Shown: positions 42,461 to 52,149, numbered from the stretch's first letter. The stretch is 64,000 nucleotides of DNA from Verrucomicrobium sp. GAS474 (GCF_900105685.1 NZ_LT629781.1:3584611-3648610); one strand, 5' to 3'. The notes: generated from the sequence alone by a model not told the origin. Program-made: numbers and translations.

Positions 42461-44599
42461 CTAGACCGCCCGCGCGGCCCGCCGACGCCATGCGATCCAG
42501 GCGAGGCAGCCCGCCCCGGCGAAGAGCAGGGCCGTCGTCGAGGGCTCCGGAACCGCGCTGAAAGTCAGCACACCGGTCGAGCTCAGCGAGAGCGATTCGG
42601 CGGCGCCGAGGTTGCTCGTCAGGCTGCTCAGGGAGCCGGTGATCGCGCTGCCGCTCGCGAGCGAGATGAGCTGGATCGAGCCGTTGTAGGTCCCCGTGCC
42701 GAAGTCGATGACGAACGCGCCGCCCGTGAGGTCGAGCGTCGTGTTGCTCAGGCTCAGGGAGTCGAACGTCCCCGCTCCGAGTCCGGCGCTGGTGATGTCG
42801 AAGACGGAGGTCGAATTCGCCAGGGAGATGGTGATCGCCTTGGTCGGGGCCGTGAAAGTCAGCGTCGCCGCCACGCCCGCACCGCCGGGAGAAAGGCCGC
42901 CCGTCGCCCCGGAGGCAAAACTCACCGTGGAGGCCACCGTCGTCGAGCTGTTCGTGATCGTCCCCGCGCCGGTGAGGCTGGCCGAACCGGTGAGGGCCAG
43001 ACCGAAGCCGCCGAGGTCGAGCGTCGCCCCGGCGCTCGGCGTGACGTTGCCCGCCGCCGTGATCGCCGAGGCCAGCTTCAGCGTCGAGGCCGAGGAACCG
43101 GTCCCGACGATCAGGCCGCCGATGGTCCGGTTGTTCGTCGACTTGAGGGTCGCCGTCGTTCCCGTGCCGGTGTAGTAGAAGGTGCTGGTGGAATCGATCG
43201 TCGTCGGTGACGTGGCATCCTTGTTGCCGAGGTCGTTCGAGCTGCCGCCCGCCGAGGCCTGGAGGATCACATTGCTCCCCACGCTGACGTCGGCTCCGCC
43301 GAGATTGATCGCTGCGGCCTTGAAGATGCCCTGGTTGCTGCTGATCGAACCGCTCCCCGAATTGACGATGGCGATGTACTGGCTGCTCCCCGCGCTCGAT
43401 CCCGACGCCGAGAAGCCGACGGTACTCGTCCCCGCCGTGGCGTCATAGGTGAAGCCGTTCAGGTCGATCGTCGCGGTCAACGACGACCCTTGAAGACTGA
43501 AGACGAAGGGAAGGGTGTAGCTTCCGCCCGCGAAGTTCAGGTTACTCGCCAGCTGAAGGGTCATGTTGTCCCCCGCGATTGACGTCGTCTGGAACAGGAT
43601 CGTGTCGATCGCATTGCTGACGGAGTTGCTCACCGCCGTGCTCGAGATCTTTTCGATGATCGTCGCGGCCGAGCCCGCGGCGTTCCGGATCGTGAATCCG
43701 GTCACCGCACCGAGGGAGATGGTCTGGGTCCCCGCAGCGGTCTGGTAGAAGACGACGCCGGGAGTCGTCCCCCCCGTCCCGTCGGCGAAGCCGCTGAACG
43801 TCGTTCCGGCACCGATGTTGATCGTCGATCCCATGAGATAGAGATTGCCCAGCGTCGACGCCGCGCTGCTGAGCGAGCTGGAGGCCGAGATTGTGTTGGC
43901 GCTCGCCGAGGTGGTGAAGTTCCCCGCGATAATCGTGCGGGTGCCGTACGTCGCGGATTCCGTGTCGACGTTCAAGGTTCCGCCCGCGCCGATGACCACG
44001 GGAGCGTTCACGTAGAGCTGCGCCGAAGTCGAAGACCCCGAGGCCGCAGTGATGAAATCGAGCGTCCCGTTGACGACGACCCCCGACCCCGAATAGCCGG
44101 ACGCCGTGTTCAAATAGGCGGTCGTCGTGCTTGTGCTGATCGAGGAGCTACTAATCAGGGAACTGCTTCCCGTTCCGACCGTGAAGGTCGCCCCCGAGGC
44201 GATCGTCAACGCCGCCGTTCCCGAGAGCGTGAGCGTCTCATAGGTCGAGGCCTTCGTCGAATAGATCGAACCCCCGACGGTCAAGGTCAAGGGAGTGCTC
44301 ACCAGAAGCTTCGTCGTGCCCGAGCCGGTCGCCGTCGTCATGTTCAGCGTCCCCAGGGTCCCCGAAGCGCCCGCGTCATAGGTGATCGTCGAACCGGTCG
44401 TGTTCAAGATATTCGCCGTATCCCCCGCGCCGGGAACCCCGGCGCCGCCCCAGTTGGCCGACGTACTCCAATTGGTGCTGGCAGTGGAACTCCAGGTATA
44501 GGTCGTCTGGGCCGAAGCCGGCGGCACAGCCAATACGCCGAGGAGCAAAGCCGCCGCCAGGAGCCCGAATGGGGAGAAGGAAAAATGGTTGCCTTTCAT
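42461..44599 (-). CDS. PEP-CTERM exported beta-repeat protein
   Basis: 712 residues. Signal peptide (MKGNHFSFSPFGLLAAALLL, cleaved after about residue 30). A long Ser/Thr/Gly/Ala-rich passenger follows that resembles autotransporter-type beta-strand repeats. The C-terminus is AVPEPSTTALLFAGAGCLAW then RRRA, the PEP-CTERM sorting signal for EpsH/exosortase. Two regulon sites are in front, one (44602-44617) ending 3 bp from the ATG. Likely surface or matrix protein. No catalytic domain recognised. Confidence 0.85.
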   Translation of the reverse strand: MKGNHFSFSPFGLLAAALLLGVLAVPPASAQTTYTWSSTASTNWSTSANWGGAGVPGAGDTANILNTTGSTITYDAGASGTLGTLNMTTATGSGTTKLLVSTPLTLTVGGSIYSTKASTYETLTLSGTAALTIASGATFTVGTGSSSLISSSSISTSTTTAYLNTASGYSGSGVVVNGTLDFITAASGSSTSAQLYVNAPVVIGAGGTLNVDTESATYGTRTIIAGNFTTSASANTISASSSLSSAASTLGNLYLMGSTINIGAGTTFSGFADGTGGTTPGVVFYQTAAGTQTISLGAVTGFTIRNAAGSAATIIEKISSTAVSNSVSNAIDTILFQTTSIAGDNMTLQLASNLNFAGGSYTLPFVFSLQGSSLTATIDLNGFTYDATAGTSTVGFSASGSSAGSSQYIAIVNSGSGSISSNQGIFKAAAINLGGADVSVGSNVILQASAGGSSNDLGNKDATSPTTIDSTSTFYYTGTGTTATLKSTNNRTIGGLIVGTGSSASTLKLASAITAAGNVTPSAGATLDLGGFGLALTGSASLTGAGTITNSSTTVASTVSFASGATGGLSPGGAGVAATLTFTAPTKAITISLANSTSVFDITSAGLGAGTFDSLSLSNTTLDLTGGAFVIDFGTGTYNGSIQLISLASGSAITGSLSSLTSNLGAAESLSLSSTGVLTFSAVPEPSTTALLFAGAGCLAWIAWRRRAARAV

Positions 44600-44601
44600 A
44601 A

Positions 44602-44617
44602 TCTAATTCGGATGTGA
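44602..44617. promoter_or_regulatory. LacI-type regulon site 6 (PEP-CTERM unit)
   Basis: TCTAATTCGGATGTGA, separated by only 2 bp from the ATG at 44599. Confidence 0.75.
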
Positions 44618-44660
44618 TTTTTATTCAAATGAGAGAACGCGGAGACGGCGGGAGGGGAAA

Positions 44661-44676
44661 TCTAACTCGAATGTGA
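44661..44676. promoter_or_regulatory. LacI-type regulon site 7 (PEP-CTERM unit)
   Basis: TCTAACTCGAATGTGA, 59 bp from site 6 start to start (about 5.6 helical turns). Two sites in tandem may allow looping or graded control. Confidence 0.7.
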
Positions 44677-44728
44677 TTATACAAAAACCAAGGCGGAGTG
44701 TCAATGGTCGTATTTCCACTCAGGCGAA

Positions 44729-45793
44729 CTAGGATCGAGACGCGGGACCGGTCGATTCCCTCACCATCAGCCTGGGCTCAACGTGCAGGCGCTTCCGGGA
44801 AGACCCGGCCGGCTTGCCGAGGACGCCGAGAAGGAGCTCTCCCACCCGTTGCATCAGCATCTCGGGCTGCTGGTTGATCGTCGTGAGCGTCGGCAGGAGG
44901 TGGCTTCCGATGTCGAGGTCGTCGAATCCGACGACGGAGAGATCCCGGGGAACGGCGATGCCGCCGCGAACCAGGGTCTGGATGGCTCCGATGGCGATGC
45001 GGTCGTTGAGGGCGATTACCGCCGTGGGGCGCTTCGCCGCCTTCTTTCCCTTCGCCTTCAGTCGCCGGGCGAGGCGTCCCGCCAACTCGACGCCTTCGAC
45101 GAAGGATTCATGCCCCGCCTGTTCGAGCTCGAACGTCTCCAGGCTCCGATCGGGATCGAGCCCGTGGGCGGCCAGGGCGGAGCGCACGCCGTTCCAGCGG
45201 ACCGCGCTCGTCGGTCCGAAGCCGAGCAGGGCGAAGGACCGGTGGCCGAGCCCGACGAGATGATCGACGATCAGGCGCATCGCCGCGCCCCGGTCCATGG
45301 TCACGGAAGGAAACAGCTCCGGCTCGGCGGGATCGACGTGGACGCAACGCATCCCGTCGCTCAGGCGGGAGAGAGCCTTGGCCCCCAGGAAGGACTGGAT
45401 GAGGACGACGCCGTCGACCCTCATGTGACGGAAATCGGAGAGGATCCTCCCCTCGCTCGCCTCGTCCCGGTGGCTGATGGAAAGGACACCCCGCAGTTGG
45501 TACGCATGAAGGAAGCGGTCGAGCGAGGCGATCTTTTCGATCATCACCGCGTTCCGGGGGTCGCCGAAGCAGACGCCGACCACCCCCATCGCCTTCCCGT
45601 TCAGCCCGCGCGCCACCGGATTCGGACGGAAGCCGACCTCCTCCATCGCCTGGAGGATCCGCTCCCGCGTCGCGGCCTTCACCTCCGGATGGCCGTTGAT
45701 CGCCCGCGAGACCGTCCACTCGGAGATCCCGAGGTAACGGGCCAGATCGACCGTCGAGGCGATCCGGGGCGGGGCGGGAGGGAGCGGGGGCAT
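44729..45793 (-). CDS. LacI-family transcriptional regulator 2
   Basis: 354 residues. The HTH STVDLARYLGISEWTVSRAI is nearly the same as in regulator 1, and the hinge NPVARGLNGKAMGVVGVCF is closely related. Ligand domain FIALND-like motif (VIALNDRIAIGAIQ) and VVGFDDLDIGSHLLPTLTT. It sits between the GH4 gene (24 bp upstream) and sites 6 and 7. The two regulators should read the same operator but may sense different sugars. Confidence 0.93.
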   Translation of the reverse strand: MPPLPPAPPRIASTVDLARYLGISEWTVSRAINGHPEVKAATRERILQAMEEVGFRPNPVARGLNGKAMGVVGVCFGDPRNAVMIEKIASLDRFLHAYQLRGVLSISHRDEASEGRILSDFRHMRVDGVVLIQSFLGAKALSRLSDGMRCVHVDPAEPELFPSVTMDRGAAMRLIVDHLVGLGHRSFALLGFGPTSAVRWNGVRSALAAHGLDPDRSLETFELEQAGHESFVEGVELAGRLARRLKAKGKKAAKRPTAVIALNDRIAIGAIQTLVRGGIAVPRDLSVVGFDDLDIGSHLLPTLTTINQQPEMLMQRVGELLLGVLGKPAGSSRKRLHVEPRLMVRESTGPASRS

Positions 45794-45817
45794 GATCCTG
45801 GGAGGCTCCAGAGCCTG

Positions 45818-47209
45818 TTATGCGGGAAGCAGCGCCTCGGTCTTCGCGCCGTGCCGCACCGGCTGGGAGAAGAACTGGGGCAGGAGCCCCGCATTCGCCT
45901 CCAGCAGCTCGTCGAGCATCGTGGCGATCTCCCGGATGTCGTTGTTGTTGTTCAGTGGATCGGCGAGCATCGCCTGGAGGGCCTTCTCCCGGCTCCCCTC
46001 GATGGCCGCATCGACGGTGAGATCCTGGATCAGGCAATGCTTGTGGACGAGGGCGAGGATCGGGGCGGGCAGGGAGCCGCTGGCGTGGGGGACGAGGCTC
46101 CCGCCCACGACGGTCGCCAAGGTCTCCACCGACGAGCCGAGGGGGAGGTTCGCCACCTGCCCCTGATTCGGCAGCGTCACCGGCTGGACCGTCGCCGGCC
46201 CGTCCGAAAGGAGGGAGGCCAGGATCGGAGCGAGGGACTCGCTCGACGGCTTGAGCGGCACCGAGGCCGGATCGTCGTTCGTCCATTCGGCGATCCGCTC
46301 CTTGAAGTAGCCGATCCACTTGTGGCGGCGGTCGTCGATCGAGGTGAGCTCGACGCCGAAGGCCGCGCCGTACTCGGTCTTCTTCGAGAGGAAGTAGGGG
46401 AAGAATTCGGCGAGATGGCGGTCCCCCGGGTAGGGGACGAGGCCATAGGTCTCGAAGAGGTGGAACTTGAGCTTGTTGCTGTGGACCGAGTCGCTCAGGT
46501 TCACCGCGTTTCCGCCGCCCCCCGCCGAGGAGGGATCGGCCAGGCGCTCGCGGAGCAACCGGAGGCCGTCCCGGCCGTTGACCTTGAGTTCGGTGACCCA
46601 GGCGAAGTGATTGATCCCGGCGATCGTCGCCGAGACCTCCTTCTCCCAGTCGCCGAGGCCGAGGAGCGCCTCGACGGAGGACATGAAGCTCTTGAACTCG
46701 TGGCAGAGGCCGACGACCTTGATCGAGCTCGTCCGGTGGACGGCCCGGACGATCTGGTCCATCGGGTTCGTGAGGTTCAGGAGCCAGGCCTCGGGGCAGA
46801 GGCGCTCCATCTTCCGGGCCAGCGAGACGACCACGGGGACGTTCCGCAGCGTCCGGGAGATGCCGCCGGGCCCCGTCGAATCGCCGACGGGCTGATAGAT
46901 GCCGTACTTCTTCGGAATCTCGATGTCGTGCTCCATGGCGTCGAGGCCGCCCGTCGAGATGCAGAGGATGACGGCATCGGCCCCCTCGAGGGCGCGGTCG
47001 AGGCTCGCCTCGACCTCGACGGCGACGCCCGACTTCACCTTCCGCCCGATCGTCCGGCAGACGCCCGCCAGCTCGGCATTGCGCCCCGCGTCGATGTCGT
47101 GGAGGACGAAGCGGGAAGCCTGGAGATGGGAATTGACGGCGATGTCCCGGAAAAGGACCGGGACCCATTGGTAGCTGCCGCCGCCGATGAAGGTGATTTT
47201 TTTGCTCAT
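45818..47209 (-). CDS. Glycoside hydrolase family 4 (alpha-galactosidase/glucuronidase type)
   Basis: 463 residues from the ATG at 47209. N-terminal NAD-binding GGGSYQWVP, then NPMDQIVR and the metal-site GLCHEF (Cys-His), with NHFAWV after it; these define GH4, which uses NAD+ and a divalent metal in an oxidation-elimination mechanism. Substrate group (alpha-galactosides, alpha-glucuronides or 6-phosphosugars) cannot be fixed from sequence; no PTS genes are near, so non-phosphorylated substrates are likelier. Upstream region carries site 8; the LacI gene follows by 24 bp. Confidence 0.9.
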   Translation of the reverse strand: MSKKITFIGGGSYQWVPVLFRDIAVNSHLQASRFVLHDIDAGRNAELAGVCRTIGRKVKSGVAVEVEASLDRALEGADAVILCISTGGLDAMEHDIEIPKKYGIYQPVGDSTGPGGISRTLRNVPVVVSLARKMERLCPEAWLLNLTNPMDQIVRAVHRTSSIKVVGLCHEFKSFMSSVEALLGLGDWEKEVSATIAGINHFAWVTELKVNGRDGLRLLRERLADPSSAGGGGNAVNLSDSVHSNKLKFHLFETYGLVPYPGDRHLAEFFPYFLSKKTEYGAAFGVELTSIDDRRHKWIGYFKERIAEWTNDDPASVPLKPSSESLAPILASLLSDGPATVQPVTLPNQGQVANLPLGSSVETLATVVGGSLVPHASGSLPAPILALVHKHCLIQDLTVDAAIEGSREKALQAMLADPLNNNNDIREIATMLDELLEANAGLLPQFFSQPVRHGAKTEALLPA

Positions 47210-47311
47210 GGGAAAACGGCCCAAAAAAAGGGCCAGGGAATGACGCATCGTTTGTTTTTCGGGGCCGTCCTTGAAAACCGCTCTTGCGGAATCGCCCCGT
47301 CCCCCCAATAA

Positions 47312-47327
47312 TCACATTCGGATTAGA
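47312..47327. promoter_or_regulatory. LacI-type regulon site 8 (GH4 / beta-helix divergent region)
   Basis: TCACATTCGGATTAGA, between the GH4-lacI unit and the divergent beta-helix gene (ATG 47365). Confidence 0.75.
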
Positions 47328-47364
47328 TTTTTTCAATCAAATAATCGTCCCCTTTCGCAATTCC

Positions 47365-48561
47365 ATGAAACCCCTTCTCCTCCTTCTCTCCGTCGCCCTC
47401 CCCTGCCTCGCCCTTCCGGGCCTCCGCGCCGAGACCTATTGCGTCGACCCGGCGAAGGGGAACGACTCGAATCCGGGCACGGCCGAGCTCCCCTTCCGCA
47501 CCACGGCGAAGGGCATCGCCAAAGCCAGGGCCGGGGACACGGTCATCATCGCCAAGGTCGACCGGCCCATCCGGGAATCGCTCCTCATCCGGGAGAAATC
47601 GGGCGAGGAGGGGAAACCGATCACGATCGACGGGCAGGGCAATCTCTTCACCGGCAGCGATCCCCTGAAGCCGGAGGAGTGGAGCGCCGTCGCCGGACAG
47701 CCCGGCGTCTACCGGAACGACCACCTGGTCCCCGGCCTCAAGCCGGCCGACAAGAACAACGCCTTCATCCTCCAGCGGTACATCATGATCTGGGACGACA
47801 AGCCGAACCGCATGGGCCGGACCTCGAAGGGACGCCACGAGCCCTTCGTCCCCGTCGAGAAGCTCCAGCCCGGGCAGTGGACCTACGTCGACGCCGAGGC
47901 CGCCTTCTACGTCGCGATCGATCCCGCCAAGAGCCTGGCCGACTACGCCATTGAATCGCCGACCCGGCTGAACGGCGTCGGCATCTCCGGCACCTGCGAG
48001 CATTGGGTGGTGAAGAACGTCCGGGTGAGCCGCGTGATCAACGACGGCTTCAACCTCCACGGCCACACGCGCGATTTCGTCTTCGAGAACATCGAGGCGA
48101 CCGAGTGCGGCGACGACGGGATCAGCGAGCACGAGGACTCCGAGCTGACCATCCACGGCCTCGTCTCCCGCCGGAACTCGACCGGCATCTGCCACGGGGA
48201 CCAGACCTCGTCGTGGTCCGACCACGTCGTCCTCGAGGACAACTACGCGGCGAATCTCTTCCTGCGGAACGGCACCCACGTCATCACGGACAGCGTCGTC
48301 TCCGCCGCGGCCCCGCCCGACGGCAACAACGGAATCATCCTCAACAACGTCCCCGTCCCCATCAACCCGAACCCCCTCTCGATGACGTTCACCCGTTGCC
48401 GCTTCCCCTTCCCCTCCGGAGCGAACCCGACGGGCAAGGCGCCGTTCTATGTCGACGACGGCGTGCTGCTGACGATCTCCGACGACTCGAAGGTCGAGGG
48501 ACCGGTCTATCACGTCCCGGGCAGAAAGGGAGCGCCTTCCGCTCCCGCCCCGGCCCCTTAA
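47365..48561 (+). CDS. Secreted right-handed parallel beta-helix protein
   Basis: 398 residues from the ATG at 47365, with a signal peptide (MKPLLLLLSVALPCLALPGL, cleaved near RAE). The opening CVDPAKGNDSNPGTAELPFR is typical of secreted polysaccharide-lyase-like beta-helix proteins, with PbH1 repeats over about 190-330 (VKNVRVSRVINDGFNLHGHT, FENIEATECGDDGISEHEDS). It probably binds or cleaves an acidic polysaccharide. The exact enzyme class is not decided. Divergent from GH4 across site 8. Confidence 0.85.
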   Translation: MKPLLLLLSVALPCLALPGLRAETYCVDPAKGNDSNPGTAELPFRTTAKGIAKARAGDTVIIAKVDRPIRESLLIREKSGEEGKPITIDGQGNLFTGSDPLKPEEWSAVAGQPGVYRNDHLVPGLKPADKNNAFILQRYIMIWDDKPNRMGRTSKGRHEPFVPVEKLQPGQWTYVDAEAAFYVAIDPAKSLADYAIESPTRLNGVGISGTCEHWVVKNVRVSRVINDGFNLHGHTRDFVFENIEATECGDDGISEHEDSELTIHGLVSRRNSTGICHGDQTSSWSDHVVLEDNYAANLFLRNGTHVITDSVVSAAAPPDGNNGIILNNVPVPINPNPLSMTFTRCRFPFPSGANPTGKAPFYVDDGVLLTISDDSKVEGPVYHVPGRKGAPSAPAPAP

Positions 48562-48596
48562 GGTCGGGGCCAGAGCCGGGGCCGGGGCCGCGTCCG

Positions 48597-49589
48597 CTAG
48601 CGCCGCCCCAGGACCCAATCGACGAGGTCGCCCTTCGCCACCGTCGCCATCGCGACATGGGTGTCGGAGGCGCCGTAGTAGATCTTCAGCTCGCCGTCGT
48701 CCTCTTCGATGATGCCGCAGGGGAAGACGACGTTCGGGCGGTAATAGGGGTCGATCTCGTACGGCGCGACCGGGCAGAGCAGCGGCTCCCGACGACGGGC
48801 GATGATCTTCGAGGGGTCCTCCAGGTCGAGGAGCATGGCCCCCGCGCGGTAGACCTTGCCAGGATAGGAACCGTGCGGGGCGACCCACGGGAGCCAGCCC
48901 TCGCCGCCCGGATCGCACTCGGCGCCATGGAACAGGGTGAGCCAGCCCTCGGGCGTCCAGACGGGCGGGGCCGAGGGGCCGATCTTGTGATGGCCCCACT
49001 CGACGTCGTAATGGGAGAGGACCAGCCTGTGCCGCCCCCAGAATTCCATGTCGGGCGAATAGGAGATCCAGAGATCGTGGCCATGCTCCGCGCGGTAGCC
49101 GCGCCGGAAGGGGCGATCGAGCCGGGCATAGAGGCCGCCGATCTTCCGGGGGAAGATCACCGCGTTCCGGTTGTCGGGCTGCGACTTGTAGATCCGTTCC
49201 CACCGGCGCAGATCGCGGGAGCGGGCGATGCAGATGTGGATGCCCTCCTCGCGGAGGCCGGGGCCGGAGGGATCGTTGCAGTAGACGAGGTAGTACCAGC
49301 CCTCGACAAAGGTGACGCGCGGATCGTTGAGGTTTCCGAATTCGTCGGGCGCGGGGACGAGGATCGGCTCCTTCTCGACCGTGAAATGGATGCCGTCCCT
49401 GCTCCGGGCCAATCCGAGGCATTGGCGCGGCTCGTCGGCGCGATCGGTCCTCACGATGAGGACGATCTCGTCCCCCAGGCGGCAGGCGGCGGGATTGTAG
49501 ACCTTGTCGCAGCCGTAGGGAATATCGCGCGGGGAGAGGATCGGATTCGTCGCGCAGCGCTTCAGGAGGCCGGGTTCGGCGTGGAGCAT
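48597..49589 (-). CDS. Glycoside hydrolase family 130 (mannoside phosphorylase type)
   Basis: 330 residues of five-bladed beta-propeller fold with GH130 motifs: NPILSPRD at the start, YNPAA, NLNDPRV, and WGHHKIGPSAPP, followed by DPYYRPNVVFPCG. Members release mannose-1-phosphate from beta-mannosides by phosphorolysis. Cytoplasmic (no signal peptide). It follows the beta-helix glycosidase gene at 49624 by 34 bp, so import of mannose-containing oligosaccharides is implied. Confidence 0.9.
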   Translation of the reverse strand: MLHAEPGLLKRCATNPILSPRDIPYGCDKVYNPAACRLGDEIVLIVRTDRADEPRQCLGLARSRDGIHFTVEKEPILVPAPDEFGNLNDPRVTFVEGWYYLVYCNDPSGPGLREEGIHICIARSRDLRRWERIYKSQPDNRNAVIFPRKIGGLYARLDRPFRRGYRAEHGHDLWISYSPDMEFWGRHRLVLSHYDVEWGHHKIGPSAPPVWTPEGWLTLFHGAECDPGGEGWLPWVAPHGSYPGKVYRAGAMLLDLEDPSKIIARRREPLLCPVAPYEIDPYYRPNVVFPCGIIEEDDGELKIYYGASDTHVAMATVAKGDLVDWVLGRR

Positions 49590-49623
49590 AAGGGAGGGAA
49601 AGCCGGGAGGCGGGACTCCGGCG

Positions 49624-52065
49624 TCAGCGGGCGCCGGAGTCGGTTCCGGGATCGAGCTGGGAGACCGTCCCCGGATCGTAGACGAGGCCTCCGCCCGAGA
49701 GCGCCCCGAGCGCGTCGGCCCATTTGTTGCCCCCCAGCAGGACGGAGGAAGCCCGGTTCAGCAGGATCGCCCCCGTGCGGCGCATCGGGTTCGGAAACGG
49801 ATCGGCCACCTCGACCTGGTTCGCACGGACGATCAGGTTGGAGACGTTGCATAGGGAGACGACGGGGCCGGGGCTGTTCACGAAACGGTTCCGCTCGATC
49901 GTGATGCCGTCGTAGAGCGTCGCCGTCGTCGGGCCCCAGGGAATCCGGGTGTTGGAGTAGATGGTCGCGCCGCCGTAACGCTCCTGCTGGTTGCTGTTCT
50001 CGAAGACGTTGCCTTCGATCCGGATGTTCGAAGCCCCCCTCCCCTCGGTCCAAAGAGGCTGGATAATCTCGGACTCGAGGTCGATCGGCGTGCTGTAGAC
50101 GCTCAGGAAGCGGCAGTCGGAGATCGTGGCCCCCTGGGCCGAGAGAAGGATGCCGCGCCCGTTCGAATACTCGATCGTGCAGCCGGAGATGCCGACGTTC
50201 CGGGTGCCGAACCGCCCGTTTCGCACGATGCTCAACGGGGTGAGCCCCTCCGGCAGCGGTGCCGTGAACTGGACGACCGTCGGCTGGTCAACGGCCTTGT
50301 TGTCCGACGAAACCTTGGCCACCTGACGGCTGACGGGAGCCGTGCCGCCGCCGAGCTGCGAGAAATCGGCGTTGAAGAAATCGACCGGATCCCCTTCCTT
50401 CAGGCGAAGCTGGTACGAGGGGCAGTGGAGCAGCGTCAGCTTCGTCGGGTCGGCGGGATCGAGGACCATCTCCCCCTGGTAGGCCTCGTCATGGATGTTC
50501 ATCGCGTCGTCGCCCGTCCCGGTGATGCTGCAGTTCTCCACCAGGAAGTCGCCGACCGACTGGTCGACGTGGATGCCGTCGGCCGCCGTGGTCAGGGGAG
50601 TCCGGGAGCCGGGCTTCCTCGCGATCCGGCACTTCAAGAGAGTGAAACGGTGCATGTCCCCCGCGAAGAACCAGCCCATCCCCGGGATCGAGAAGATATC
50701 GACAGAGTTGAACATCAGGTCATGGCAATCGGAGACCTTGAACCCGGCCATCTCGTAGTAAAGGTGCCGGATGCAGTAGGTCGCCCCCTCCGTGAGCGCC
50801 GCCGGGGAGGGGAAGACGGCATGGAGGACGTTGTCGGCGCTCCCCGGCGTGACGACGGCGGCCTTCGCCATGTGGATGATGTTCGGATCGTTCCGCATCA
50901 GGTGGACGGGATCCATCGGCATGATGCTCCGCCAGGGAGTGGCCATCGCGAGCTTCGTGGCCGCCGCATCGAGATCGGGGAAGGTGAAGTCGCACTGCAG
51001 CTTATCCGCCGAGAGATTGGAGACGACGCCGAGGCTCGCGATCGGCGTCGTCGCCCAATCCCAGTCGATGGCGAAATTCCTCATCTCAACCCGGTTGCAC
51101 CGGCTGAGCTGGAAGGCCGGCCCGTCCTTCGACAGCCTTTCGACGATGAACGTCGAGCCCTGACCGTCGACGACGACGTCGTTCAACGAGTCGAAGGAGA
51201 TGCTCGCCACCGAGGAGAGCCGGTAGATGCCGGTGGGAATGAGAAGCTTGGTCCCGGCCTGGGCGCGGCAATCCTTGGCGGCCTTCTGCAATGCCGCGGC
51301 ATTGGTGACGGCCACGGAGGGATCGGCCCCCGGCGCATCGGCGACGAACGCGTAGGCGGGAGGCGCCACGGTGATCACCTTCCCCGTCAACGCGGGAGGG
51401 GCGAGCGTGAAGGGAGTGAAGCCGCTCGCCCCGCCGGGCGAGACCGACGGAGCCGGGGGCGGCGGCAACGCCGACACATAAGAGCTCTTGCCGTCCGAGG
51501 TGAGCCCGGCATAGACGACGAGACTCTCGATGTTGAGCGCCCCCCTCTTGGAGATGCCGACGTGGAGCCTCCAGGTCCCCGAGGCGATGTCCTTCAGGTC
51601 GAGGGGGACGGCGATGGTCCGCGTCGCCCCGGGCAGGCCGATCCACGTCTGCCAGATGTCGTACTGGTTCCCCGCCGAATTCCGGGCGAAGAGATAGAAC
51701 GAGAGGGGATAAGTCGTGGGTGTCTCGACGCTGAAGGTGAGAACCGCGGTGTACTGGTTGCCCCCCTTCAGGCCCGCTCCCGTCACCACGATATGATTAT
51801 AGGGATTCTGCTCGCTGTGGGGCGTCACCGCGATGCGGGCCCCGATCGTCCCGTCGGGATTGGTGATCGGGGCGGCGATGAATTGGGCGTGGTTGTACTT
51901 CTCCAGCCACGCGCTGGCGTCCCAACGGTAGACGACAGCCGGAGGTTCGGCCATCGCCCCTGACGCCAGGAGAAGAAGGATCAAACCCGCCGCCATGCCC
52001 CCGGGCAAACCGCCGAAACGAGACACGCCACGGCATCCCGAAAAAAAGACCTCGCAAAATCTCAT
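49624..52065 (-). CDS. Secreted beta-helix glycosidase, GH110-like
   Basis: About 813 residues from the ATG at 52065, or about 800 from a GTG at 52026; the latter gives a cleaner signal peptide (SRFGGLPGGMAAGLILLLLA, cleaved after AMA). An N-terminal carbohydrate-binding-like beta domain (to about residue 190) is followed by a right-handed beta-helix with TTAADGIHVDQSVGDFLVEN then GDDAMNIHDE, resembling GH110 alpha-1,3-galactosidases and GH28 enzymes. Its upstream operator overlaps the first start. First gene of a unit with GH130. Substrate inferred, not shown. Confidence 0.75.
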   Translation of the reverse strand: MRFCEVFFSGCRGVSRFGGLPGGMAAGLILLLLASGAMAEPPAVVYRWDASAWLEKYNHAQFIAAPITNPDGTIGARIAVTPHSEQNPYNHIVVTGAGLKGGNQYTAVLTFSVETPTTYPLSFYLFARNSAGNQYDIWQTWIGLPGATRTIAVPLDLKDIASGTWRLHVGISKRGALNIESLVVYAGLTSDGKSSYVSALPPPPAPSVSPGGASGFTPFTLAPPALTGKVITVAPPAYAFVADAPGADPSVAVTNAAALQKAAKDCRAQAGTKLLIPTGIYRLSSVASISFDSLNDVVVDGQGSTFIVERLSKDGPAFQLSRCNRVEMRNFAIDWDWATTPIASLGVVSNLSADKLQCDFTFPDLDAAATKLAMATPWRSIMPMDPVHLMRNDPNIIHMAKAAVVTPGSADNVLHAVFPSPAALTEGATYCIRHLYYEMAGFKVSDCHDLMFNSVDIFSIPGMGWFFAGDMHRFTLLKCRIARKPGSRTPLTTAADGIHVDQSVGDFLVENCSITGTGDDAMNIHDEAYQGEMVLDPADPTKLTLLHCPSYQLRLKEGDPVDFFNADFSQLGGGTAPVSRQVAKVSSDNKAVDQPTVVQFTAPLPEGLTPLSIVRNGRFGTRNVGISGCTIEYSNGRGILLSAQGATISDCRFLSVYSTPIDLESEIIQPLWTEGRGASNIRIEGNVFENSNQQERYGGATIYSNTRIPWGPTTATLYDGITIERNRFVNSPGPVVSLCNVSNLIVRANQVEVADPFPNPMRRTGAILLNRASSVLLGGNKWADALGALSGGGLVYDPGTVSQLDPGTDSGAR

Positions 52066-52075
52066 CCGGATGTGA
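52060..52075. promoter_or_regulatory. LacI-type regulon site 9 (beta-helix/GH130 unit and GH106-like gene)
   Basis: TCTCATCCGGATGTGA. The site overlaps the ATG at 52065 of the minus-strand gene and is 74 bp from the plus-strand ATG at 52150, so it may serve both. Confidence 0.75.
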
Positions 52076-52149
52076 AACTGACTTAATACGGCGAATATGT
52101 CAATGACATCGATTGAAATGATCCACCTCATCAGATAACGACTTTCCCC

